This document shows positions 26,570 through 35,073 of a stretch of 64,000 nt of DNA, piece after piece. The stretch lies in the NCBI RefSeq assembly GCF_005844085.1, contig NZ_VCDI01000001.1, positions 1,116,001 to 1,180,000 on the forward strand, read 5' to 3'. Numbering within the stretch: the first letter of the stretch is position 1; each line of letters starts with the position of its first letter. The DNA comes from Lichenicoccus roseus. Its GTDB lineage: Bacteria > Pseudomonadota > Alphaproteobacteria > Acetobacterales > Acetobacteraceae. The notes under the pieces were generated by a model. It ran no database searches and had not been told where the DNA came from. It was given only the letters and a program-made list of their open reading frames with translations. The position numbers and the translations under genes are program-made.

Positions 26570-26785
26570 CGGGGCTGGCGGCATCGGTGGCGATCTCGCC
26601 GAACTGCATCCGCATGCCGTCGGCGAGCACGCCTTGGATCGACGACGTTGTCGCGCGTGGTGCCGTAGGGCAGCCAGCCGCCGCCGCACGCATTGTTGCC
26701 GACCCTGCCGCCGATGGTGGCACGGGACGCCGTGAAGACGTCGACCGGAAACCACAGCCCATGCGGCTTCAGTTGCTACTTTAGG
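26570..26785 (-). pseudogene. Remnant of a FAD-linked oxidase (GlcD/D-lactate dehydrogenase type)
   Basis: The minus strand encodes LKPHGLWFPVDVFTASRATIGGRVGNNACGGG and YGTTRDNV at about 26775-26645 (positions given, motif in parts), the FAD pyrophosphate-binding core of GlcD-type oxidases. A frame change then leads into SIQGVLADGMRMQFGE at about 26642-26590. An in-frame stop precedes the block and the rest of the roughly 450-residue protein is absent. It is a fragment of a lost 2-hydroxyacid oxidase. Confidence 0.7.
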
Positions 26786-26958
26786 TCATCGAGCACGATG
26801 CCGGATCGACCGTGCATCTCCGGTTCGCAACATCGAGCTGGAGGAAGCAGCGGAGATGCCATGCCTATCTCCTCGTCAGTTGCTCGGGCCGGCAACGCGG
26901 GCGGACGCATGCAGCTCGTGACCGCAAACGCATACATGAGAACGGTTCTGCATGCAGG

Positions 26959-27528
26959 TCAGACGACGCCCTCGTCCCGTGCGGCCATCTGCTCTAGAGC
27001 AGCGCCGCTTCTGTTGCGAAGGTGCCTGAACAGGATATCGCTCAGCTCGTCGGCCGCACGTCGTCGCAGCGTGTCCAGGATGGCCTCGTGCTCTTGCATC
27101 GCCTCACCCCGGCGCTGGCGGTTGCGCGCGAGGATCGCGCCGTAGCGCACCCGCGTGGCGAAGGTGGCATAGGTCATCCGCAGGGTCTCGTTCCGGCACG
27201 CCTCGACGATGCGCTGGTGGATCGCCTGGTTGAAGGCGAAGTAGCCGTGCATGTCGCGCCGCAGGTAGAAGGCATGCATCTCATGATGCAGGCGCTCGAT
27301 CTCGGCGATTTCCCCGTGGGTGATCCGCTCGCAGGCCAGCCGGCCGGCCAGTGCCTCGAGGCCGCCGACCACATCGAGGAGTTCGCTCACGTCATGCTCA
27401 CCGAGCGTGCGGAGCCTGGCGCCCCGGTTCGGCAGCAGCTTGACCAGCAGTCCGGCATGCAGCGACACCGGCGCCGCATCAATTGCCGTGACCGGTTCAG
27501 CCCCGAACGGAGTTGCCGCCTGATCCAT
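26959..27528 (-). CDS. GntR-family FCD-domain protein lacking its DNA-binding domain
   Basis: 189 residues from the ATG at 27528. The C-terminal FCD ligand-binding domain is complete. It starts at the hinge LLPNRGARLRTLGEHDVSEL, continues with VVGGLEALAGRLACERIT, the metal-site helix FAFNQAIHQRIVEAC, and ends with HEAILDTLRRR. The winged helix-turn-helix that should precede the hinge (about 55 residues with the SRTPLREAL-like recognition helix) is missing: VSLHAG is joined directly to LLVKLLPNRG. An internal in-frame deletion is the simplest reading. It cannot bind DNA in the usual way and may be a decayed regulator of the divergent aminotransferase gene. Confidence 0.75.
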   Translation of the reverse strand: MDQAATPFGAEPVTAIDAAPVSLHAGLLVKLLPNRGARLRTLGEHDVSELLDVVGGLEALAGRLACERITHGEIAEIERLHHEMHAFYLRRDMHGYFAFNQAIHQRIVEACRNETLRMTYATFATRVRYGAILARNRQRRGEAMQEHEAILDTLRRRAADELSDILFRHLRNRSGAALEQMAARDEGVV

Positions 27529-27658
27529 GCGTCCCCGCACCGCAGCTTGCCACGATCGGCGGAGCGAGACTTGCACGTCGCAAAAAGTGAATGCAATTTC
27601 GTCTTCCTGTCTCCCGAGATGAATGCATGGAGGCACGGCGGCCGAGAGGGCTCGATCG

Positions 27659-28867
27659 ATGGCCAGGTCCGGACAGCATTTCCTGCAGATCCCCGGGCCA
27701 AGTCCGGTGCCCGAGCGCGTGCTTCAGGCCATGGACCGGCAGGTGATCGACCATCGCGGCCCTGAGTTCGGACGGCTGGGACGCGAGGTAATGGACGGCT
27801 GCCGGTCGATCTTCAGGACCGCAGGCCCAGTGGTGATCTATCCCTCCTCCGGAACCGGCGCGTGGGAAGCCGCCATCGTCAACACGCTCTCGCCGGGCGA
27901 CCGGGTGCTCATGGCCGAGACCGGCCAGTTTGCGACGTTGTGGCGACAGATGGCGGCGCGCCTCGGCCTCGAGGTCGAGTTCATCCCAGGGGACTGGCGC
28001 CGCGGTGCGCCCCCGGACGTCATCGAGGCGACACTTGCGTCGGACCGGTCGCACGCGATCAAGGCGGTGATGGTGGTCCATAACGAGACCTCGACCGGCG
28101 CCCTAAGCCGGGTGCCCGCAATCCGACGCGCCATCGACGCCGCCGGGCATCCCGCGCTGTTCATGGTGGACACGATCTCCTCGCTTGGCTCCGCCGACTA
28201 CCGGCACGACGAGTGGCAGGTGGACGTGACGATCGCCTGTTCGCAGAAGGGGCTGATGCTGCCGCCGGGCCTCGGCTTCAACGCCATGTCGGAAAAGGCA
28301 CTGGCAGCTTCGCGCACCAACCGGATGCCGCGGTCGTACTGGGACTGGGCCGAGATGCTGAAGCCGAATGCCAACGGGTTCTTCCCGTACACGCCGGCGA
28401 CCACGCTGCTGTATGGCATGCGCGAGGCGATCGCCATCCTGCACGAGGAGGGGCTCGATGCGGTGTTCGCGCGTCACCATCACCTTGCCGCGGCAACCCG
28501 GGCCGCCGTAGGCGCCTGGGGGCTCGAGGTGCTCTGCCAGGAGGAGGCCGAACACTCGCCGGTGCTGACGGCCGTCATGATGCCGCCCGGCCATGACGCG
28601 GATCATCTGCGCAAGGTCGTGCTCGAGAGCTGCGACATGTCCCTCGGCGCCGGATTGGGCAAGCTTGCCGGCAAGGTGTTCCGCATCGGCCATCTCGGCG
28701 CCTGCAACAGCCTGGTGCTGGCGGGCGCGCTGAGTGGCGTCGAAATGGGCCTCGCACGCGCCGGCGTACCGCATCGAGCCGGTGGCGTCGCGGCGGCGCT
28801 GGCCGTGCTCGCGGAACCTGGCGACGGCGGGCTGCGGACGCAGGAGAGGCACGGCAAGGCGGCATGA
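27659..28867 (+). CDS. Class V aminotransferase, serine/alanine-glyoxylate type
   Basis: 402 residues, normal for serine-glyoxylate (SgaA) or alanine-glyoxylate aminotransferases. The start FLQIPGPSPVPERVLQAM is a family hallmark. The PLP Lys is Lys197 in SQKGLMLPPGL, with the cofactor-holding Asp171 (FMVDTISSLGS) and the substrate-binding loop GTGAWEAAI. It transfers the amino group to glyoxylate, making glycine and hydroxypyruvate or pyruvate, and needs PLP. The ATG at 27659 is preceded by GAGAGGG. It is divergent from the FCD protein. Nearby 2-hydroxyacid dehydrogenase (36.2 kb) could reduce the hydroxypyruvate. Confidence 0.88.
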   Translation: MARSGQHFLQIPGPSPVPERVLQAMDRQVIDHRGPEFGRLGREVMDGCRSIFRTAGPVVIYPSSGTGAWEAAIVNTLSPGDRVLMAETGQFATLWRQMAARLGLEVEFIPGDWRRGAPPDVIEATLASDRSHAIKAVMVVHNETSTGALSRVPAIRRAIDAAGHPALFMVDTISSLGSADYRHDEWQVDVTIACSQKGLMLPPGLGFNAMSEKALAASRTNRMPRSYWDWAEMLKPNANGFFPYTPATTLLYGMREAIAILHEEGLDAVFARHHHLAAATRAAVGAWGLEVLCQEEAEHSPVLTAVMMPPGHDADHLRKVVLESCDMSLGAGLGKLAGKVFRIGHLGACNSLVLAGALSGVEMGLARAGVPHRAGGVAAALAVLAEPGDGGLRTQERHGKAA

Positions 28868-29190
28868 CTACCGCCTCCCACGGCGATCCGGCGGATCGCC
28901 TGGCAGCGATGCTGGTGCAGGCACTCGCAAGCGGGGTGCCGCTCGACACCGGTGATCGAGACGCCGGACGCCTACCGGGCGCAGGCCCTCCTGGCCAAGT
29001 AGATCGGGCCGGTCGACATCGACGGCAGGCGTGTCGTGGACGGCGGCGGCAACCCTGCCGGTGATATCATCGAGCTGCTGGTGTGGCTGGCGAACCGGCC
29101 TGCCCCGGGGCAGCCGGTTGCCGCAGGCGGGCGACCTGATCACGACCGCCCGGAGGCCATGCCGAAGCCTGGTTCGGCGGCATCGGCCGT
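28864..29190 (+). pseudogene. Eroded 2-keto-4-pentenoate hydratase-like gene
   Basis: The ATG overlaps the aminotransferase stop (ATGA) and begins a hydratase-like N-terminus (LAAMLVQALASGVPLDTG). A frame change then gives ETPDAYRAQALLAK and a stop at about 28999. The C-terminal pieces follow: IDGRRVVDGGGNPAGDIIE and LLVWLANRPAPGQ, then AGDLITTA in another frame. This is the order of the 2-oxopent-4-enoate hydratase/fumarylacetoacetate hydrolase-like family, but the central 130 residues are gone. It was the second gene of the aminotransferase operon and is now non-functional. The 100 bases after it hold nothing recognised. Confidence 0.6.
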
Positions 29191-29296
29191 AACGCGGGAA
29201 CGATGACGTGAAGCAATCCGCGCTTCCCGCCTGCCGTGGACGGCAGCAGGATTAAGTCAGAGGAACCGCCGGAGTGCGGGCGTCTGGGAGAACAGG

Positions 29297-30619
29297 ATGC
29301 AAGTCACGGGCCTGCGCCACATGGTGGCAACGCCGCGTGTGCGCGCGACGCAACGTTCGGCACTGACCATGCTCGTGGCCGCCGGTGTCATCAACTATAT
29401 CGACCGCGCGACGCTTGCGGTCGCCAACCCGCTTATCCGCCACGACCTGCATCTCTCGGTCGCGGATATGGGATATCTGCTTTCCGCTTTCCTCTGGGCC
29501 TACGCGTTCGCCCAACTCCCGACCGGGGCGATGGTGGACCGGATCGGGCCACGCAAGCTGTTGACCCTCGGGCTTTCACTGTGGTCGCTCGCGCAGGTGC
29601 TGGCCGGACTGGTACAAAGCTTCGGCCAGTTCTTCGGCGCCCGCATCCTGCTCGGCATCGGCGAGGCGCCGCAATTTCCGACCGGCGCGCGCGTGGCACG
29701 CGACTGGTTCAATGCGCGCGATCGTGGTCTCGCCATGGGCATCTTCAATTGCGCCTCCTCGCTCGGCACGGCGATCGGCGTGCCCTTGCTGACCTATCTC
29801 ATGCTCAGCTTCGGCTGGCGCGCGATGTTCGTCATCATGGGCGTCGCCGGCCTCGTCGTCGCCTGCTGGTGGTTCGTCCGCTACCGCGATCCGTCGGCCG
29901 TGGCCTTGACGCCGCAGGAAAACGCCTATCGCGTGCAGGGCGACCCGCCGGGCCATCGCGCCAAGGTGACGTTCGGCGAGTGGCGCAGCCTGTTCCGGTT
30001 CCGGACCACCTGGGGAATGATACTGGGCTATTTCGGGTGCATCTACCTGACCTGGATCTACAGCGCCTGGCTTCCCGCCTACCTGGAAATGCAGCGCCAC
30101 ATGTCGGTGAAGTTCACCGGCATCGCCGCCTCCATCCCCTTCGTCTGGGGCGTTCTCGGCAGCGTGCTCGGCGGGCATTTCGCCGACTGGCTGCTGCGTC
30201 ACGGCTTCTCGCCGATGAACAGCCGCAAGGTGCCGGCCGGCGTGGCGCTACTCGGCACCGCGGCCTGCACCGCGGCGGCGGCCTATGTCGAGAGCAACGT
30301 GCTCGCCATCATCTTCATATCCGCCTCGCTGTTCCTCGTCTACGCGACCAGCACCTGCGCCTGGGCGCTGAGTTCCGTCGGTGCGCCGACCAACTGCACC
30401 GCCTCGATCGGGGCGATGCAGAATTTCGGCGGCTATCTGGGCGGTGCGCTCGCACCCACGATCACCGGGCTGATCGTACAGACGACCGGCTCGTTCGTGC
30501 TGGCGCTCGACGTGGGTGCGGTGATCGGCGTCATTTCCGCGGTATCCTACCTGTTCATCGTGCGCGACCCGGTGACGGCGGCGGACATGCAGGCGCTGGG
30601 CGCATTGCCCGCGTGCTGA
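29297..30619 (+). CDS. MFS transporter, anion:cation symporter (ACS) family
   Basis: 440 residues with 12 predicted transmembrane helices. VINYIDRATLAVANPLIRHDL in helix 1 and the loop after helix 2 (LPTGAMVDRIGPRKLLTLG) are the signature of the ACS family, which takes up sugar acids such as galactonate, glucarate and tartrate. GIGEAPQFPTGARVARDWF follows helix 4. GGGAGA lies 6-12 bases before the ATG. A second carrier of the same family follows after 40 bases. The nearby dehydratase, aldolase and lactonase fit sugar-acid uptake. Confidence 0.87.
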   Translation: MQVTGLRHMVATPRVRATQRSALTMLVAAGVINYIDRATLAVANPLIRHDLHLSVADMGYLLSAFLWAYAFAQLPTGAMVDRIGPRKLLTLGLSLWSLAQVLAGLVQSFGQFFGARILLGIGEAPQFPTGARVARDWFNARDRGLAMGIFNCASSLGTAIGVPLLTYLMLSFGWRAMFVIMGVAGLVVACWWFVRYRDPSAVALTPQENAYRVQGDPPGHRAKVTFGEWRSLFRFRTTWGMILGYFGCIYLTWIYSAWLPAYLEMQRHMSVKFTGIAASIPFVWGVLGSVLGGHFADWLLRHGFSPMNSRKVPAGVALLGTAACTAAAAYVESNVLAIIFISASLFLVYATSTCAWALSSVGAPTNCTASIGAMQNFGGYLGGALAPTITGLIVQTTGSFVLALDVGAVIGVISAVSYLFIVRDPVTAADMQALGALPAC

Positions 30620-30659
30620 GGGTGGCAAGAGAACCGGCCCGATCGGGAGAACGCTCATA

Positions 30660-31952
30660 ATGCCAGGTAATTTTCGTTTCGTCGTGGCCGGTCTGCTGTT
30701 CGCCGCCGGCATCATCAACTACGCCGATCGTGCCGCGCTGGGCATCGCCGCACCCCTGATCAGCAAGGATCTCGGACTGTCGCCGTCATCTCTCGGCGTC
30801 GTGTTCAGCACGTTCTTCGTCGGCTACGCGCTGTTCGCCTTCGTCGGCGGCCAGCTCGCCGACCGCTACGGGCCGCGTCGCGTCTATATCTGGGCGGCGA
30901 CCGGGTGGTCCCTGCTCAGCGCCCTGACGGGTGCGGCAACCGGCTTCGTATCGCTGCTCCTGGTGCGCGCCCTGTTCGGCTTCGCCGAGGGGCCGATGAA
31001 CTCGACCACCAACCGCACCATCACCAACTGGTTTCCGCGTGAGGAGACCGCGCGCACGATCGGCTTCACCTTCTCGGGCCAGACCGTCGGCAGCGCGATC
31101 GCCGGACCCGTCGTCGGCCTGCTCATGCTCTCCACGAGCTGGCGCGTGGCCTTCCTGCTGACCGGTCTTGCTGGCCTGCTCTGGGTTCTGGTCTGGCGCC
31201 TCCTGGTCACCGACCTGCCGCAGCAGAACCGCCGCGTCGGACAGGACGAGATCGCATTGGTGACGGCCAGCCGCGCGGTCCCGGTGGTGCCGCAGTCCGA
31301 CCTCGCGCTGCCGCTCCGGCGCTACCTGCTGCGCGCCAGCACGCTCTCGCTCGGGCTCGGCATGTTCGCCGTCAACTACACGCTCTACATATTCCTCTCC
31401 TGGCTGCCGAGCTATCTCACCGGCGCGCTGCACCTGGACCTCAAGCAGATGTCCTTCGTCGCCGCCATCCCGTGGGCGTGCGGTTTCGTCGGCTATGTCG
31501 GTGGCGGCATCGTCGCGGACGCGCTCTATCGCCGCTCGTCCAACCGGTTGCGCACGCGCAAGCTCACCACGATCGTGCCGCTGGCGCTGGCCGCGGCCGC
31601 GCTGCTCGCGGTCAACGCGGCGCACAGCGCGGTCGTCGCGGTGGTGCTGATCGCAGCCGCGGTCATGCTGCTTACCAGCTCGGTGCAGTCATGCTGGGCA
31701 ACGATCCACGAGCTGGTCCCGGAGACTCGGGTCGGGGCGGTGAGCGGCTTCATCCATTTGCTGAGCAACATCTCGGGTATCATCGGTCCGATCGTCACCG
31801 GCCTCGCGGTGCAATATCTTGGTGGTTACGACAGCGCCTTTGCGATTGCCTCGATCCTGGCGCTTGCGGGGGTGGTGGCGATGAGCGTGTTCGTGCGGCG
31901 GCCGGAGGCAAGCGGCTTCGCCCCTGGAACCCCATCAAAGGCAACCCTTTGA
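30660..31952 (+). CDS. MFS transporter, ACS family, second copy
   Basis: 430 residues, 12 helices, with the same ACS hallmarks: IINYADRAALGIAAPLISKDL in helix 1, the QLADRYGPRRVYIWA loop, and FGFAEGPMNSTTNRTITNWF. It is related to, but clearly diverged from, the carrier just upstream, so it is not a recent duplicate. It starts 40 bases after it with GGGAGA upstream of the ATG. It probably imports another sugar acid or carboxylate of the same pathway. The convergent dehydratase gene ends 42 bases downstream. Confidence 0.87.
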   Translation: MPGNFRFVVAGLLFAAGIINYADRAALGIAAPLISKDLGLSPSSLGVVFSTFFVGYALFAFVGGQLADRYGPRRVYIWAATGWSLLSALTGAATGFVSLLLVRALFGFAEGPMNSTTNRTITNWFPREETARTIGFTFSGQTVGSAIAGPVVGLLMLSTSWRVAFLLTGLAGLLWVLVWRLLVTDLPQQNRRVGQDEIALVTASRAVPVVPQSDLALPLRRYLLRASTLSLGLGMFAVNYTLYIFLSWLPSYLTGALHLDLKQMSFVAAIPWACGFVGYVGGGIVADALYRRSSNRLRTRKLTTIVPLALAAAALLAVNAAHSAVVAVVLIAAAVMLLTSSVQSCWATIHELVPETRVGAVSGFIHLLSNISGIIGPIVTGLAVQYLGGYDSAFAIASILALAGVVAMSVFVRRPEASGFAPGTPSKATL

Positions 31953-31993
31953 AATCCATCTTTAGGATACGGGTCCAGGCAGAGCCCTGCCTT

Positions 31994-33742
31994 CTAGACG
32001 ACCGGCGCGGTCGCCACCGCCGGCGGCACGAACGACGTGAAATCGCAGCCGCCATCCGCCTGCAGCACCTCGTTGTCCCACAGGCGCCGGTAGCCGCGCG
32101 CGGCAGCGGGCGCGCGCTCCGAGGCCGGGAGTTCCCGCCGCCGCGCGGCAAGCGTGTCGTCGTCCAGCAGCACGTCGATCCGTCGTCCGGCGGTGTCGAG
32201 CCGGATCATGTCGCCGGTACGCACCAGCGCTAGCGGCCCCCCGGCGGCTGCCTCCGGCGAGACATGCAATACGATGGTGCCGAAGGCGGTGCCGCTCATG
32301 CGGGCGTCCGAGATACGCACCATGTCCTTGACGCCCTCGCGCATGAGCTTCTTCGGGATCGGCAGGTAGCCGGCTTCCGGCATGCCCGGCGCGCCTTTCG
32401 GACCGGCATTCTGCAGCACGAGCACCGTGTCCGGCGTTACCGGCAGCGCCTCGTCATCGATGCGGGCTGCAAGGTCGGCGAGGTCGGCGAACACCAGCGC
32501 CGGGCCGGTATGCTGCAGCAGCCCCTGGTCGGCGGCGCACTGCTTGATGACGGCGCCGTCGGGCGCAAGGTTGCCGCGCAGCACGACCATCGCGCCGGAG
32601 GCATAGACCGGCTGCGCGAGCGGGCGCACCACCGGTTGCCTGAACGGCGCGTCGCCCGCTTCGAGTTCGGCGCCAAGCGTGCGGCCGGTGACGGTCAGGC
32701 AGTCGAGCGACAGCATCGGCTTCAGCGCGCGCAGGATCGGCAGCAGGCCGCCGGCGCGGTGCAGGTCCTCCATGTAGCCTTGCCCGGTCGGCTTGAGGTC
32801 GACCAGCACCGGCGTCTCCCGCCCCAGCCGGTCGAAGCCGTCTAGATCGACGCGTATGCCGGCGCGTCCGGCGATCGCGGTCAGGTGGATCAGCGCGTTG
32901 GTCGAGCCGCCGACCGCCAGCATGGTGCGCAGCGCGTTGGTGATGGAAGCGGGCGTCACGATCCGGTCCGGGGTGAGCCCTTGCGCGGCCAGCGCCACGG
33001 CGCGCGTGCCGGTCTGCTCGGCATGGCGCCGGCGTGCGGCGAGCACGGCCGGAATCGCGGCACCTCCCGGCAGCATCATCCCGAGCGCCTCGGCGGCGAG
33101 CGCCATCGTGCTCGCCGTCCCCATCACCGAGCAGGTTCCGACCGTGGGTGCCAGTTCGTCGTTCACCGCCGCGATCGCCGCCGCGTCGATCGCACCGCCG
33201 CGATACTGCGCCCAGTAGCGCCGGCAATCGGTGCAGGCGCCGAGGCGCTCTCCGCGCCAGCTCCCGGCAAGCATCGGGCCGGTCACCAGCAGGATGGCCG
33301 GGACATTGGCGCTGATCGCCCCCATCAGCAACGCCGGCACCGTCTTGTCGCAGCCGCCGATCAGCACGACGGCATCCATCGGCTGCGCCCGGATCATCTC
33401 CTCGGTGTCGATCGCCATCAGGTTGCGCAGGTACATGCTGGTCGGCGAGGCGAAGCTCTCCTGGATGGAGATCACCGGAAAGGCCACCGGGATGCCGCCG
33501 CTCAGCATCACCCCGCGGCTGACCGCCTCGATCAGGTCCGGCACGTTCTGGTGGCAGGCATTGTACCCGGACCGCGTATCCACGATGCCGATCACCGGCC
33601 GTTCGAGCGCGTCGTCGGTATAGCCGAGCGCCTTGATGAAGGCCTTGCGCAGGAACACGGAGAATTCGGCATCGCCGTACTGGGCGAGGTTGCGCCGCAT
33701 GCCGGTCGCATCGGGCTTTGCCGGATCGGAAGGATTGCTCAT
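31994..33742 (-). CDS. IlvD/Edd-family dehydratase, sugar-acid type
   Basis: 582 residues, the length of pentonate/hexonate dehydratases (arabinonate, xylonate, gluconate) of the IlvD/Edd family. The [Fe-S] cluster Cys are Cys63, Cys131 (GGCDKTVPALLMGA) and Cys204 (GTCSVMGTASTM). The second block CTDCRRYWAQYRGG at 170-183 is typical of the sugar-acid subgroup rather than dihydroxyacid dehydratase. The C-terminal ISDARMSGTAFGTIVLH is conserved. It would convert an aldonate to a 2-keto-3-deoxy-aldonate, the substrate for the DapA-like aldolase at 37.2 kb. It faces the MFS genes convergently. Confidence 0.9.
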   Translation of the reverse strand: MSNPSDPAKPDATGMRRNLAQYGDAEFSVFLRKAFIKALGYTDDALERPVIGIVDTRSGYNACHQNVPDLIEAVSRGVMLSGGIPVAFPVISIQESFASPTSMYLRNLMAIDTEEMIRAQPMDAVVLIGGCDKTVPALLMGAISANVPAILLVTGPMLAGSWRGERLGACTDCRRYWAQYRGGAIDAAAIAAVNDELAPTVGTCSVMGTASTMALAAEALGMMLPGGAAIPAVLAARRRHAEQTGTRAVALAAQGLTPDRIVTPASITNALRTMLAVGGSTNALIHLTAIAGRAGIRVDLDGFDRLGRETPVLVDLKPTGQGYMEDLHRAGGLLPILRALKPMLSLDCLTVTGRTLGAELEAGDAPFRQPVVRPLAQPVYASGAMVVLRGNLAPDGAVIKQCAADQGLLQHTGPALVFADLADLAARIDDEALPVTPDTVLVLQNAGPKGAPGMPEAGYLPIPKKLMREGVKDMVRISDARMSGTAFGTIVLHVSPEAAAGGPLALVRTGDMIRLDTAGRRIDVLLDDDTLAARRRELPASERAPAAARGYRRLWDNEVLQADGGCDFTSFVPPAVATAPVV

Positions 33743-33831
33743 GGTCCGCCTGCTGAGTGCAAGGGGAAGAGGATAGCCCCCGGCGGGCTAGCGGCAATCC
33801 CGCCGACGCCGCCTGGCATCGTGCACCGGTG

Positions 33832-34974
33832 TCAGGGTTGCAGCGCCTTGTCCAGGATGGCAGGGATCGCGGTCTTCATCTGGAAGTAGCCTCGCGTGGC
33901 CCTCGGCCACGTCAGGTCATCCCACTGCCGGCGCACGCGCGAGACGCCGGCGGGCAACGCATCCGCCGACGGGCCGACCGGTGCCCACGCGGTGACTACC
34001 GGCAACGTGCCAGCCCAGCCGGCATCGACCCGTGTTGCGGGACAATCGAAATAGGCGGCGGCGCGCGCGAGGCCATCCGCCATCGCGTCCTCGTCGGCGC
34101 GGCGCACCCGCTCGGTCGCATCCGGTGCATGCGCCACCAGGCCACCAAGACGGACGACGCGCGCACTCCCCAGCGGAAGGCTTTCCGGGTGCAGGTCATC
34201 GAGGTGAAGCAGCAACGCGACCTCGCCGGTTGGGCATTCCCCGACGCCGCCCGGCGTGATCGCCGGCTCGTACTCGTCCTCCTGCAGCGCAATCGGGTTC
34301 TCGTTCAGGCCGGTCGGCGAGTAGCGGCCGTCGGTATACCGCCGGATGTTCTCGGCCCGGGCGGCATAGGGTTTGCCGCGCGTGTGCAATCCTGCGACCC
34401 ATCTCCACGACAGTGTGTTGCTGGCCGGATCGCCGTCGACGAGGTGGCGCAGGAAGAAATCCGCTCCGAGCGCCCAGGGAAGCCCCAGGGTGAAGATCCA
34501 GATCGAGGCGAACCACATCCGCACGTGGTTGTGCAGCCATCCGGTCTCCACGAGCTCTCGCGACCAGTCATCGAAACCGTCGATCCCGGTGCGTCCGGCC
34601 ACGGCTGCTTCGTACGCCCGCCTTCCGCCGGACGATGTGCCGGATGCGTCCTTCGCCTGTGCCACGAGATCCAGGTAGTTGGTCCAGATCCCGGGATGTG
34701 TCTCGAGGAAACCCTTGAAGTAGGAGCGCCAGAAAACCTCCTCGACGAACTTCGTGGCCTTCCCGGCGCCATGCTTCGCGAGAGCCGCGGCGACCACCTC
34801 CTGCTCCAGGAGGAGCCGGCGTCGGAGGTAGGGCGAGAGCCCGGTGGTGGTGGCCTCGCCGAGTGGCCCGGTGTCCAGATTGCGCCTGGCTGCGTAGTCC
34901 AGCCCGCATCCTGGCACCATTTCGGCCAGACGCTCCAGGCCAGCGGATCGGGTCGTCACGAAGTCACGGTTCAT
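33832..34974 (-). CDS. Photolyase-family FAD-binding protein without the antenna domain
   Basis: 380 residues from the ATG at 34974 (an upstream ATG at 35004 adds 10 residues). It holds the helical FAD-binding half of DNA photolyase/cryptochrome: LSPYLRRRLL, KFVEEVFWRSYFKGFLETHP, ETGWLHNHVRMWFASIW and DGDPASNTLSWRWVAG are the flavin-site blocks. The N-terminal alpha/beta antenna-cofactor domain of classical photolyases is missing. About 120 extra C-terminal residues (from about 260) resemble a remnant alpha/beta module (VALLLHLDDLHPE). Such proteins exist in alphaproteobacteria; light-driven repair is not certain. It is divergent from the DUF6492 gene. Confidence 0.8.
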   Translation of the reverse strand: MNRDFVTTRSAGLERLAEMVPGCGLDYAARRNLDTGPLGEATTTGLSPYLRRRLLLEQEVVAAALAKHGAGKATKFVEEVFWRSYFKGFLETHPGIWTNYLDLVAQAKDASGTSSGGRRAYEAAVAGRTGIDGFDDWSRELVETGWLHNHVRMWFASIWIFTLGLPWALGADFFLRHLVDGDPASNTLSWRWVAGLHTRGKPYAARAENIRRYTDGRYSPTGLNENPIALQEDEYEPAITPGGVGECPTGEVALLLHLDDLHPESLPLGSARVVRLGGLVAHAPDATERVRRADEDAMADGLARAAAYFDCPATRVDAGWAGTLPVVTAWAPVGPSADALPAGVSRVRRQWDDLTWPRATRGYFQMKTAIPAILDKALQP

Positions 34975-35073
34975 GACCTGTAGGTGGGATGACTTCGTCG
35001 GCATGCCATGGTGTCATGCGTCGGGCGGGCACGAACGTCGGCTGCGAAGCGCAGGCAGTTGGGGGATCGAGCG

